Positions 1 to 9,374 of a stretch of 64,000 nt of DNA are shown here, one piece after another (the stretch's first letter is position 1; every line of letters starts with the position of its first letter). The notes beneath the pieces are model-generated. The model saw nothing but the letters and a program-made list of their open reading frames with translations, was not told the DNA's origin and did no database searches. The position numbers and the translations under genes are program-made. This stretch comes from JAFDVL01 sp963794955 (GTDB lineage Bacteria; Acidobacteriota; Blastocatellia; RBC074), in contig CAWCGF010000019.1 in the NCBI GenBank assembly GCA_963794955.1, positions 144,537 through 208,536 on the forward strand, given 5' to 3'.

Positions 1-1563
1 GGTACGTCCTTGGCGCATATACAAGTTCTTCCTCGCTCCGCTCGCCCTATAACAGCTTTTACAAATCGAGATGAGGCTTGGGTGGATGTTACGCACGGGA
101 TTGATGCACTGGTCAACGAGCTAACCCAAGGCTTTTTGCCGAAGCGTGAATCACTGTCGGAGAGCAAGCCACCCTCACAACACTACGACTGCTTGCTGGC
201 CTACGGCAAAGCTGACACGCCATTTGCCTTGCGTCTGTACTTAGCGATCAAAGAGCAGGGCATCAATTGCCTGTTTGATAAACCGTTTGAGGACATGCTT
301 CAACAATCCGAGAGCTATGCTCAAGTCTCATACGACAAACAGTTGCTCTGCTTATCCTCGCATTCGATAGATAGCGATTGGCTGAAAAAGGAAATCGAGT
401 CGGGGCTACATAGGATCAAAGAGACAGGTGCTAGGACGTTGATTCCGCTGATACTGGACGATTCATTGCCTATGCCAAAAAGCGCGGATTGGCTGGCGCG
501 CGTTCAGAAAACGATTTCCAGCGCCTTCCAAGCCAAAAATGACCTGCTCGAACAATTGCTGGCAACACACGATCCGCTGGATTTTCGGGGCTGGGAAACG
601 AATGAAACGGACTTTCGGCAACAGGTCAATCGGTTGATGCAGCAGTTTGGCGGATTCAATCTGACACCATTTACTTTCACCACCGTTACGCTCGACAAAC
701 GCAGCAAAGAGATCGAACGCAAGGCACTCCAGCCCGCCAATTCGTCGAAGAACTTGCACCCGGCATCCAACTCGAAATGGTCGAAATCCCCGGCGGCACG
801 TTTTTGATAGGGTCAACTGAACAGGAGGTCGAACAGGCTTTTGCCGACGCAAAGCGTTATTCCAAAGACGCAAAGCGAGAATGGTTTACACGCGAACAGC
901 CTCAACATAAAGTCACGATCTCACCGTTTTATCTGGGCAAGTTCACGATCACACAGGCACAGTGGCGAGCGATTGCGGCGGACAAATTGCTCAAGGTAAA
1001 GATTGATCTTAAACCGGAACCTGCGAGTTTCAAGGGCAAAGCCGATTCGGCGCAGCGTCCGGTAGAGCAAGTGAGTTGGGATGACGCACAGGAGTTTTGT
1101 GCGCGGCTTGCAAAAAAGACTGGGCGCGCGTATCGTCTGCCGTCCGAAGCGGAATGGGAATATGCCTGTCGGGCGGGAACGACGACGCCCTTTGCTTTTG
1201 GCGAAACGATTACGCCGGAGATTGTGAATTACGATGGCAACTATCCCTATGCTAATGCGCCAAAGGGCAAGTATCGCAGTGAAACGATTCCAGTCGGGAG
1301 CTTGGGCGTAGCGAACGCCTTTGGGCTATTTGATATGCACGGGAATGTGTGGGAATGGTGTCAGGATTGGTATGGTGAATACAAAAGCGAAGACCAGATT
1401 GATCCAACGGGGCCGAAAGATGGCACAGGTCGTGTGCTGCGGGGCGGCTCCTGGAGCTATTATGGTTGGCTCTGTCGTGCTGCCTACCGTCTTTATGTTG
1501 CGCCCGGCGTCCACTACAATTAATATTGGTTTTCGGTGTGTCGTTGCGGCGAGGACTCTGTAA
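1..1563 (+). CDS. TIR - FGE-sulfatase domain protein, 5' truncated, two apparent frameshifts
   Basis: The gene is open at the left edge of the window. The first ~40 visible residues (QVLPRSARPIT, NRDEAW) look like the end of a TIR domain. A second TIR-like domain follows (about 175-520; YDCLLAYGKAD, then SSHSIDSDWLKKEIE, which matches the usual S-x-W/C-x-x-E region). From about 750 the reading frame shifts by one base into a formylglycine-generating-enzyme/sulfatase-modifying domain (MVEIPGGTFLIGS, RLPSEAEWEYACRAG, MHGNVWEWCQDW, LRGGSW). A second shift near 1518 leaves the stop at 1521-1523; removing one T restores the family-typical end NNIGFRC and a stop at 1561-1563. TIR domains are NAD-cleaving or signalling modules. 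Bacterial TIR-FGE fusions occur in conflict-type loci, and their FGE-like domain usually serves a binding rather than a sulfatase-activating role. The immune role is inference. Confidence 0.75.
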
Positions 1564-1845
1564 CCCTGTGACGCTTTTACCCTTTTTACCTCAGCGTGCG
1601 AATGCACGCTCGAAATTATTTTGCTTTGACGCATGAAGAAAAGTGACGCGGAATTGCCGGTGATAGAAAAAGCGCATGATTTGATCGTGTGGTTCATTCC
1701 CTAAAGCGAACGTCAGCGAACGTCAGTACGGCTCTACTCACCACTAATGGCTCGTTTGGAAGACTTACCCATCATCCAAACCCCTTGCGCTTTGCTTATG
1801 TGGTATGTGCCGCTGTTACAGCAGTCCCGCGGGAAAACAGCCTCG

Positions 1846-2424
1846 TCAACTCTCACTCCGCTTCAATCCAATCTCTTCCTGAATCTCCCTGAGCGCCGCG
1901 ATCACAAACGCGCAATGCTCATCGAAGCTCACGCCCAATTCCTCCGCGCCTTGCCATAGATCATTACGATTGACCGTGCGGGCAAACGCTTTATCTTTGA
2001 TTTTCTTTTTGACTGAAGCGACTTCGAGCGTGTCGAGGCTTTTGTCTGGGCGCACCAACGCACACGCGGTCAGAAAGCCGCACAATTCATCCGTCGCAAA
2101 CAGCGCATGTTCCAGCAGGCTTTCGCGCTTCACTCCGGTGTAATCGGCGTGCGAAAGAATGGCGCGAATCACGTCTTCGGGGTAGCCGTTGGCGCGCAGG
2201 ACTTCCGAGCCGAGTTGCGGGTGTCGCTCATCGGGATAGCGTTCGTAATCGAAGTCGTGCAGCAAGCCGACGAGTCTCCATTTTGTTTCGTCTTCGCCGT
2301 ACTTGCGCGCGTAGCTTTGCATCGCATATTCGACGGCGCGCGCGTGTTTGCGCAGGCTTTCGCTGAGTGTCCATTCGCATAACAATTCCCAGGCTTGAGC
2401 ACGGGTGGGCAATGATTCAGGCAT
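1846..2424 (-). CDS. HD-domain phosphohydrolase-like protein
   Basis: About 192 residues. The HD-superfamily metal motif is visible: H in LRKHARAVE, the HD pair in LVGLLHDFDYERYP, H in LSHADY, and a downstream D in FATDEL. Such single-domain HDIG-type proteins are phosphohydrolases of uncertain substrate (nucleotide or phosphate-ester hydrolysis). The ATG at 2424 is chosen because GGGAG lies eight bases upstream; an in-frame ATG at 2439 overlaps that ribosome site. It is convergent with the upstream TIR gene and divergent from the TonB receptor. No partner gene indicates the substrate. Confidence 0.75.
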   Translation of the reverse strand: MPESLPTRAQAWELLCEWTLSESLRKHARAVEYAMQSYARKYGEDETKWRLVGLLHDFDYERYPDERHPQLGSEVLRANGYPEDVIRAILSHADYTGVKRESLLEHALFATDELCGFLTACALVRPDKSLDTLEVASVKKKIKDKAFARTVNRNDLWQGAEELGVSFDEHCAFVIAALREIQEEIGLKRSES

Positions 2425-2607
2425 ATAGTTTTCTCCCATAATTTACTTGTCAAATGGGGGGGGGAAATCGCCACGGTGGCAGGATTTTCTCCAATTCCGC
2501 CAAATCTTTACATCCATCTTACAAGTTTACAAACTCTTTACATTTTACCCGTGATTTTATGAAACTCTTCTCCGTGCGAGTCGTCTATACTCTCGTAGTC
2601 AGTTGCT

Positions 2608-2630
2608 GACGTTGCCTGAACCACAACGTC
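2608..2630. promoter_or_regulatory. Inverted repeat upstream of the TonB receptor
   Basis: GACGTTG and CAACGTC form a perfect 7-bp inverted repeat with a 9-base spacer in the 2440-2673 gap, about 44 bases before the receptor ATG. A TATACT -10-like element lies just upstream at about 2587. The repeat could be an operator or a 5'UTR hairpin. Nothing else in this gap is diagnostic. Confidence 0.35.
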
Positions 2631-2673
2631 AACCAAACTAAAAAGCAGGGATTATAGAGAATAAGGTTTCACC

Positions 2674-5664
2674 ATGAAATTAAATCGGATTATGAGCAAG
2701 TCATTATGGTTTTTTAGCCTCGTCGTATGGGCTTGTAGTTTATCGCTGAGCGCGCAAACCTCGAGCGGCGGCAGCACGCTCCGGGGGCTCGTGGAAGACG
2801 AATTGGGCGGCATCCTGCCGGGTGCCAAAGTCACGATCGTTTTGCCCGGTGGCAAGACGCGCGTTGTGACGACAGCGGCTGATGGGACATTTTCGATCCC
2901 GAATGTGAATGCGGGTGTGTACAATTTCTTTGTCCAAATCCAGGGCTTCCAACCTTTCGTCGTTAGCGATTTGAAAATGCCACATGAGGAAGCGCTGACG
3001 GTCACGCTCGTGCCTGCTTCTGTGGAAGAGGCTACGGACATTGTCGCTGAAGCGGCAGGCGTGTCAGTTGAGCCGGATCAAAATCTGACCGCGACGGTGC
3101 TCGGCGAAGACTTCATCAAAGACTTGCCCAATAACGAAGATGATCTGCGCGATGTGTTGCAGGCCTTGGCCGGACCTGGTGCGGGCGCTGGCAGCGGTGG
3201 GCAGAGCGGGGCTGAAATCATGGTCAATGGCTTTCGCGGCGGCAGACTGCCACCCAAAGAAGCCATTATGAGAATTACGATCAATCAGAATCCGTACTCG
3301 GCGGAATTCTCACAACCGGGGTTTGGGCGCATTGAAATCATGACCAAGCCCGGCAACGATAACTGGCGCGGTTCCATTAACACCAGCTTCCGCAATTCAG
3401 CGTTGGACGCGCGCAATGCCTTTGCTTTGACGAAGCCGGATATGAACCAACAGCAATTTGGTTTCAACCTTAGTGGCCCGCTCATCAAAAAGAAAATGTC
3501 GTTCTTTGCCAATATGGATCGAACGAACTTTGGCGGTGGCAGCAATACCAACGCAATTATTCCTACCGGCCCGTTTGTGGCGAATGTGTTAGCGCCCAAC
3601 GATAGCACCAGATTCAGTGTTCGGGTTGACTATTTGATTAACCAGAAAAACACCTTGGGCGTAAGCTACAACCGTTCGCAGCGTAACAATGAAAATCAGG
3701 AATTTGCCGTGAGCTTTGGAGGCGGCTTCGGGTTTGGCGGACGTGGCGGCGGTGGCGGTGGATTTGGCGGCGGTGGTGCAGGCGGAAGCGTCAACTTCAC
3801 GTTACCAGAGCGCGGCACTGACTCTGCAAGCGCGAGCAATGATTTGCAGTTTATTGGCACAACCATCCTATCTTCGCGGTTAATTAACGAAGCCCGGCTG
3901 CGTATGGGCTATGACACGCGTAATGCTGCCGCTCGGACACAGGGCGTGGCGATTAATGTGCTAGATGCCTTCAATGGCGGTGGCTCGACCACTGGGATTA
4001 ACAATACGCGCCAGTTTGATTATGAGATTCAGGACTACCTGACTTACACCTTAAAAAAGCATACGCTCAAAGGTGGTTTTCAGACGCAATACAACAAGCA
4101 ATACAGCTTCAGCCTGAGCAATTTCAACGGCACGTACACTTTTCCCAGCCTGGGCGAATATTGTCGGATTGCGAACGTCACTTGCGCGCCAGGTCTCAGC
4201 ACGACTGGGCGCGGCATTTATCAGTTTACTGCCAATACCGGCGCTCCGGTGATTCGTTACGGTCAGCATGAATCTTCGTGGTTTGTGAATGATGATATTC
4301 GTGTCAGCCCGACGTTTACCTTGTCGTTGGGACTCCGGCACGAATTCCAAACGAACTTGCCCGATAAGAATAATCTGGCTCCCCGGTTGGGAATTGCCTG
4401 GTCACCCTTCAAGGATAAGAAGACTACCTTCCGGGCAGGCGCGGGCATTTTCTATCAACGCCTGAATGATAGCCAGTATGGACAAACACTGCGCTTTGAC
4501 GGCTCTACGCAGGTGAGCTATGTGATTCAAAACCCGATCTTCAATCCCAATTATACGCCGGGTGCTCCGTTGCCGGGCGTCGCCTCCCAGAATGTGCAAA
4601 ATACCAACATCACGATTCTGGACCCGAATATGAAAGCGCCATATTCGTACAATTATAACGGCAGCGTCGAGCGGCAGTTGCCCTTCGGACTGGTTGGCTC
4701 GGTCAACCTGCTTTACTCCAAAAGCAATCACGTGTTCCGTACGCGCAATATCAATGCGCCCCGGCTGGAATTGTTACCGTTGACTCCGAGCGGGAACATC
4801 AATGACACGCGACCGAATCCGCTTAAAGGCAACATCACGCAAATTGAAGCTTCGGCGCAATCGGAATTCAAGGCCATGTTCGTGCGGCTGGATCGCAGAA
4901 TGGGACGAAACTTCTCCTTCTTTGCTAATTATTCGCTGACGGATATTCAAAGCGATGCCGGACTCCCGGCCAATAACTATGACCTGCGCAGTGAATGGGG
5001 CCCGGTTGCCAATCGTCATAGCTTCTTTGTGATGGGGCGGATTTCCCTGCCCAAAGGCATTGGACTTAACCCGATGGTCTCCGTTCGTAGCGGCTCTCCC
5101 TATAATATTACGCTGGGCCAGGATGCGAACCGAGATACGAGTTTTAATGATCGGCCTGTGGGACTCACGCGCAATGCGGATTTGCCTGCCAGCCTCTATT
5201 CACAGGTGATTGGTTGTCGTTCAGTCAGTCCGACCAGCCCGGGCACCTGTTTGCAAACCTTTGCTGACTACCTGACGCAAAATTATCCGAATGGCATTCG
5301 GGCGATTGGGCCGGGCAATGTCAGCGTGAATCTGAATTTGAGCAAAACGTTTGGCTTCGGCAAGCGTGATGCAAGCGCGGCGAGTGGCGGAATGGGTGGC
5401 GGTGGCGGACGTGGTGGTGGCGGACGTGGCGATGGTGGACGTGGCGGAATGGGCGGCCCCATGGGCGGCATGATGGGCGGCGGTGGACGCGGCGGTGCAG
5501 AAGGCTCGCGGTATTCTCTGCAACTGCAAGCCCAAGTCACCAATATCTTGAATAAAGTGAACTTTGGTCAATATGGCGGTACTTTAACCTCGCCCTACTT
5601 TGGCATCGCAAATAGTTCAGCTCCTGGCCGCCAGATTGAATTGAGCGCCAGATTTAGTTTCTAG
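2674..5664 (+). CDS. TonB-dependent receptor-like outer-membrane protein (Oar type)
   Basis: 996 residues with an N-terminal signal peptide ending near LSLSAQT. Residues ~30-110 are a carboxypeptidase-regulatory-like beta-sandwich (LRGLVEDELGGILPGAKV, TTAADGTFSIPNV). A plug-like region follows (~115-230; FIKDLPNNEDDLRDVL, VNGFRGG, IEIMTKPG), then a long beta-barrel ending in an aromatic strand (IELSARFSF). This is the Oar/SusC-like architecture abundant in Acidobacteria, expected to import or bind large nutrients in the outer membrane. There is no adjacent SusD or TonB gene. Two very glycine-rich stretches (about residues 348-372 and 903-941) interrupt the barrel, probably as surface loops. 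The start is supported by AAGG seven bases upstream. Confidence 0.88.
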   Translation: MKLNRIMSKSLWFFSLVVWACSLSLSAQTSSGGSTLRGLVEDELGGILPGAKVTIVLPGGKTRVVTTAADGTFSIPNVNAGVYNFFVQIQGFQPFVVSDLKMPHEEALTVTLVPASVEEATDIVAEAAGVSVEPDQNLTATVLGEDFIKDLPNNEDDLRDVLQALAGPGAGAGSGGQSGAEIMVNGFRGGRLPPKEAIMRITINQNPYSAEFSQPGFGRIEIMTKPGNDNWRGSINTSFRNSALDARNAFALTKPDMNQQQFGFNLSGPLIKKKMSFFANMDRTNFGGGSNTNAIIPTGPFVANVLAPNDSTRFSVRVDYLINQKNTLGVSYNRSQRNNENQEFAVSFGGGFGFGGRGGGGGGFGGGGAGGSVNFTLPERGTDSASASNDLQFIGTTILSSRLINEARLRMGYDTRNAAARTQGVAINVLDAFNGGGSTTGINNTRQFDYEIQDYLTYTLKKHTLKGGFQTQYNKQYSFSLSNFNGTYTFPSLGEYCRIANVTCAPGLSTTGRGIYQFTANTGAPVIRYGQHESSWFVNDDIRVSPTFTLSLGLRHEFQTNLPDKNNLAPRLGIAWSPFKDKKTTFRAGAGIFYQRLNDSQYGQTLRFDGSTQVSYVIQNPIFNPNYTPGAPLPGVASQNVQNTNITILDPNMKAPYSYNYNGSVERQLPFGLVGSVNLLYSKSNHVFRTRNINAPRLELLPLTPSGNINDTRPNPLKGNITQIEASAQSEFKAMFVRLDRRMGRNFSFFANYSLTDIQSDAGLPANNYDLRSEWGPVANRHSFFVMGRISLPKGIGLNPMVSVRSGSPYNITLGQDANRDTSFNDRPVGLTRNADLPASLYSQVIGCRSVSPTSPGTCLQTFADYLTQNYPNGIRAIGPGNVSVNLNLSKTFGFGKRDASAASGGMGGGGGRGGGGRGDGGRGGMGGPMGGMMGGGGRGGAEGSRYSLQLQAQVTNILNKVNFGQYGGTLTSPYFGIANSSAPGRQIELSARFSF

Positions 5665-5733
5665 TTTTCTCTGAGGCTTGTCCTCGTAGCAAATTTGATT
5701 TTTCTCTGATCCGAAATAACCTGGGTTTTCACG

Positions 5734-5772
5734 CCTCACGCAATGGGCAACCATTGCGTGAGGTATTTTTTT
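5734..5772 (+). terminator. Rho-independent terminator after the TonB receptor
   Basis: A perfect 13-bp stem (CCTCACGCAATGG paired with CCATTGCGTGAGG, loop GCAA) is followed by TATTTTTTT. It lies about 70 bases after the receptor stop codon. Confidence 0.9.
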
Positions 5773-5867
5773 GCTCTTGTAGCTTTGTGGCCTAGCCCCT
5801 AGAATGTCCGAGCAAATCAAGCACGCAAACCTGAAACACGATTGTTCTTATTGGCTGGAGATGACAG

Positions 5868-8078
5868 ATGACTCAAATGACGAAACGGCTCCTGGTTTTG
5901 GTCGGGCTTCTTCTGACTTTTGTGTTGGCGCGGTTTCCTTTCAAGCAGGAAGCCGCGACGCCGACCTTTAGCAAAGAGGTCGCGCGCATTTTGCAAAGCA
6001 AATGCCAATCCTGTCATCATCCCGGTGACATCGCGCCGTTTTCGTTGCTGACGTACAAAGACACGAAACCATTTGCGAGAGCGATCAAGGATGCCGTCGT
6101 AGCCAAACGCATGCCGCCCTGGAAGCCGTTGCCGAGTTGTGGCAACTTCCGCGACGTGCGCCAATTAACCGAAGCTGAATTAGCGACGCTCATCCAGTGG
6201 GTAGATGGCGGTGCGCCCGAAGGTGAGCCAGCCGATTTGCCAACCGCGCTGAACTTTCCTGATGGCTGGTCGCTCGGCGAACCGGATTTGATTATCCGAC
6301 CGGATGAAGAGTACACGCCGCCCAAAGATCAGGATATGTATCGTTGCTTCACCGTGCCGACCAGTTTGCGCGGCGACCGTTTAATTCAAGCAATTGATGT
6401 GCGCGCGGGCAACAAGAAACTCGTCCATCACGTCATTGCCTACACCGATCCGACCGGCGCTTCCAAAGCCCTGGACGACAAAGACCCTGGCCCTGGCTAC
6501 ACCTCATTCGGCGGGCCGGGCTTTGATAATTACGGCATGCTCGGTGGCTGGGCCCCGGGCGCGCGGCCATTTTTCAATCCTGATGGCATTGCTATGAAAT
6601 TGGATAAGAATGCGCGGGTTGTTTTTCAAGTTCATTATCATCCTTGCCAGACTGCAACCTGTGGCGCGGGCAGCCCAAAAGAAGAATCCGACCGCACGGA
6701 AATTGGCATTTATTTTGCCAAAGCACCTGTGACGAAGACGCTGCAATATTTGCCATTGGTCAATACTTCCTTTGCGATTCCTGCGGGCAATAGCAACTAT
6801 AAAGTGTCGGCTTCTTTCACGACTCCACTGGGCGCAAAGATCATTAACATGACGCCGCACATGCATTTGCTTGGCAAATCAATTAGCGTCGAAATGACCG
6901 TGCCGGGCAAAACCACGCCGGACTGTTTGGTCAGTATTGATAATTGGGATTTTCGCTGGCAGGGAACCTACACCTATCAAGACCCGATCACGCTGCCTGT
7001 CGGCGGCAAGCTGAGCCTCACCACTTACTTCGATAATTCCGCTGCGAATCCAAACAATCCAAACATTCCGCCGAAGGTTGTGCGGTGGGGCGAAGCAACC
7101 ACGGATGAGATGGCGCTGGCCTTTATCGGCTTCACGCTGGATGCGGAAACATTGCCTGTTTCCACGCCACGCCTTGACGAATTGAGTATAGATCAAAGTG
7201 GCAAGCTGGTGGCGCGCGGCGCGAATTTACTGCCCGGCAGTGACCTCGAAATCAACGGGCGGCGGTTGCGCGACACGAGCGAGAAAAGCGCGAGCGAATT
7301 GGCTTCGAGCGAGATGTGGAAGGTTTATGCCGCGCCGGGGCAGCAGGTAAACGTCGCCCTCATCAATCCCGACGGCGTGCGAACCGCAAGTATGCCATTT
7401 ACCCGCCCTGGCACAGCCGCGACCGCCAAAGCCGTCAATGCTGCCAGTTATAATCCTGATGCAGCGGTCACGCCGGATGGCATCGCTTCGATTTTTGGCG
7501 CGAATATGGCAACAGGTACGGAAGCCGCACAAACCTTGCCTTTGCCGACTTCATTGGCGGGATCATCCTTGCGCGTCAATGGCGTTCCGGCACCATTGTT
7601 CTTCGTCTCGAAGGAGCAGATCAACTTTCTGATCCCCACGCAAACTCAACCCGGCACGGCGATTGTGGAAGTCACTGCCGCAGATGGTTCGATCACGCGC
7701 TGCGAATTGCCGATTAGTTCTGCCGCGCCGGCGATTTTTACGGCCAATCAACAAGGCACCAAGGCTCCCGCAGGCGATGCCACGCCGGATGGCAAAACCT
7801 ACTATCGCATTGGGAATCCTGACGGTTCCGCGAACCCCGTAGCGGTCGGACATTACCTGCAACTGTTCGGCACGGGCTTCCGCAACGCTGCGTTTGATAC
7901 GGTGCAAGTCAGTATCGGCGGCAAGGACGTGCAAGTGTTGTATGCGGGCAAGCAGCCGGAATTCATCGGCCTTGACCAACTCAATGTACAAGTTCCTGCC
8001 GGGTTATCCGGCGTCGTGGATTTGGTGCTGACGATAGATGGCAAGCCTGCTAACAAAGTAGAAATTCGAGTGCAGTAA
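5868..8078 (+). CDS. Secreted cytochrome c / copper monooxygenase-like protein with TIGR03437 C-terminus
   Basis: 736 residues, N-terminal signal/anchor (LLVLVGLLLTFVLA). A single haem-c motif CQSCHH sits near residue 46 in a PSD1-like cytochrome module. The middle (~130-430) resembles copper type II ascorbate-dependent monooxygenase folds: FQVHYHPC, TPHMHLLGK and WGEATTDEM supply the expected His and Met ligands. The last ~220 residues form a TIGR03437-type domain (VNAASYNPDAAVTPDGIASI), a hallmark of Acidobacteria (Solibacter) secreted proteins. The ATG has GGAG seven bases upstream. The TAA stop overlaps the fdhD ATG as TAATG, so the two may be co-translated. A redox role in the periplasm or on the surface is likely; the substrate is unknown. 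Confidence 0.75.
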   Translation: MTQMTKRLLVLVGLLLTFVLARFPFKQEAATPTFSKEVARILQSKCQSCHHPGDIAPFSLLTYKDTKPFARAIKDAVVAKRMPPWKPLPSCGNFRDVRQLTEAELATLIQWVDGGAPEGEPADLPTALNFPDGWSLGEPDLIIRPDEEYTPPKDQDMYRCFTVPTSLRGDRLIQAIDVRAGNKKLVHHVIAYTDPTGASKALDDKDPGPGYTSFGGPGFDNYGMLGGWAPGARPFFNPDGIAMKLDKNARVVFQVHYHPCQTATCGAGSPKEESDRTEIGIYFAKAPVTKTLQYLPLVNTSFAIPAGNSNYKVSASFTTPLGAKIINMTPHMHLLGKSISVEMTVPGKTTPDCLVSIDNWDFRWQGTYTYQDPITLPVGGKLSLTTYFDNSAANPNNPNIPPKVVRWGEATTDEMALAFIGFTLDAETLPVSTPRLDELSIDQSGKLVARGANLLPGSDLEINGRRLRDTSEKSASELASSEMWKVYAAPGQQVNVALINPDGVRTASMPFTRPGTAATAKAVNAASYNPDAAVTPDGIASIFGANMATGTEAAQTLPLPTSLAGSSLRVNGVPAPLFFVSKEQINFLIPTQTQPGTAIVEVTAADGSITRCELPISSAAPAIFTANQQGTKAPAGDATPDGKTYYRIGNPDGSANPVAVGHYLQLFGTGFRNAAFDTVQVSIGGKDVQVLYAGKQPEFIGLDQLNVQVPAGLSGVVDLVLTIDGKPANKVEIRVQ

Positions 8079-8977
8079 TGCAGCTTCAACATTTGAGCAT
8101 CGCTGAAGTTCCAGTTCACAGAATCAACGGCAGCGCATCATGTACACTTGAACAGGATGCGCTGGCGGTGGAAGAACCCTTGGAAATCAGGCTGGGTTAC
8201 GAAGTGGATGGCCAACGCCAACAACAAAGTATCTCCATCACAATGCGCACTCCCGGTCACGATTTTGATCTCGCTGCCGGGTTTTTATTTACCGAAGGCA
8301 TCGTGCGACACGCTCAGCAAATCGCGGGCATTCAGCATTGTGGTAAGCAAGGCAATGTTGTGAAAGTGGAATTAGCGGCTGGTGTGCCGATAGATTTTGC
8401 GCGGTTGCAGCGACATTTCTATACATCATCAAGCTGTGGCGTCTGCGGCAAAACTTCGATTGAAGCCTTGCAAGCCAATGCCTGCCTAACCTTGCCGCAA
8501 ACCGCTTGGCAGCTTGAAGCTGCGGTCATTCACGACTTGCCCGCCAAACTGCGCACCGCGCAAACTGTCTTTGACAGTACTGGCGGATTGCACGCCGCCG
8601 CCTTATTTCAGGCGGATGGCAGCCTCCTGGCCTTGCGCGAAGACGTAGGCCGCCACAACGCCGTAGACAAGCTGATCGGCGCGCAATTGCAAAGCGACAA
8701 CCTGCCCTTGCCGGAACGGCTGTTGCTTGTTAGTGGGCGCGCGAGCTTTGAACTCGTACAAAAAGCCCTGATGGCAGGCATTCCAATCCTGGCAGCAGTC
8801 GGCGCGCCTTCCAGCTTGGCGGTTGAATTGGCCAGTGAATTTGGCATGACATTGATTGGCTTTGTGCGCGATGAAAGGTTTAATATCTACTGTGGCGAAG
8901 AACGAATCCACAGGAATTCGCCCCTTGTTTCTCGCCGAAATAACAGCGAACAACAAACCACGGGCAAACAGTTATGA
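8078..8977 (+). CDS. fdhD: Formate dehydrogenase accessory sulfurtransferase FdhD
   Basis: 299 residues. The family signature is the paired-cysteine loop SSCGVCGK (about residue 115), with the conserved regions TPGHDFDLAAGFLFTEGI, REDVGRHNAVDKLIG, SGRASFELVQKALMAGIP and VGAPSSLAVELA. FdhD moves sulfur from IscS to bis-MGD molybdenum cofactor and is needed for active formate-dehydrogenase-type enzymes. The likely client is the FdhF-like oxidoreductase at 12359-14674. It overlaps the next gene by four bases (ATGA). Confidence 0.95.
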   Translation: MQLQHLSIAEVPVHRINGSASCTLEQDALAVEEPLEIRLGYEVDGQRQQQSISITMRTPGHDFDLAAGFLFTEGIVRHAQQIAGIQHCGKQGNVVKVELAAGVPIDFARLQRHFYTSSSCGVCGKTSIEALQANACLTLPQTAWQLEAAVIHDLPAKLRTAQTVFDSTGGLHAAALFQADGSLLALREDVGRHNAVDKLIGAQLQSDNLPLPERLLLVSGRASFELVQKALMAGIPILAAVGAPSSLAVELASEFGMTLIGFVRDERFNIYCGEERIHRNSPLVSRRNNSEQQTTGKQL

Positions 8978-9351
8978 AACTTAGAATCAAAGGCAATACC
9001 GTGCGCTTGCGCCTGACTCAAAGTGAAGTCGCTACTGTTGGCGCAGGCGGGCGCGTGCAGGAACTCACTCTCTTTGGCCCGCAGGCGCAATTCTGCTATG
9101 CGCTCGAAGCTGTAGATGGCACGGAGGTCGAGGCCGATTATACCAACAATACCCTGACGATTCGTGTGCCGCGCACAATGGCCAATGATTGGGCGACGAC
9201 CGAATTGGTGGGACTCAGCACCGAACAGAAAATCGCTGAAAATGTCAGCTTGCACCTTATCATCGAAAAGGATTTTGCCTGCCTCTCACCGCGCGGCGAA
9301 GAAGATTCCGATACGTTCGAGCATCCACAAGCAGGGCAAATGACCTGCTGA
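8974..9351 (+). CDS. Small conserved protein next to fdhD (DUF7009-like)
   Basis: 125 residues, no signal peptide. The N-terminus KGNTVRLRLTQSEV and the late motif KDFACLSPR match a short family of unknown function that I recall as DUF7009; the family name is from memory. The predicted fold is mostly beta, ending in an acidic tail (GEEDSDTFEHP) with a terminal Cys. Its start overlaps the fdhD stop (ATGA), which indicates translational coupling and suggests a role with the molybdoenzyme. No catalytic motif is visible. Confidence 0.75.
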   Translation: MKLRIKGNTVRLRLTQSEVATVGAGGRVQELTLFGPQAQFCYALEAVDGTEVEADYTNNTLTIRVPRTMANDWATTELVGLSTEQKIAENVSLHLIIEKDFACLSPRGEEDSDTFEHPQAGQMTC

Positions 9352-9374
9352 GTCGTTAAGGAGTTGTGACGTTA

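Noticed and set aside
1689..1959. Short plus-strand open frames between the TIR-FGE gene and the HD gene
   Set aside because: They partly overlap the HD gene antisense, with no ribosome site or domain.
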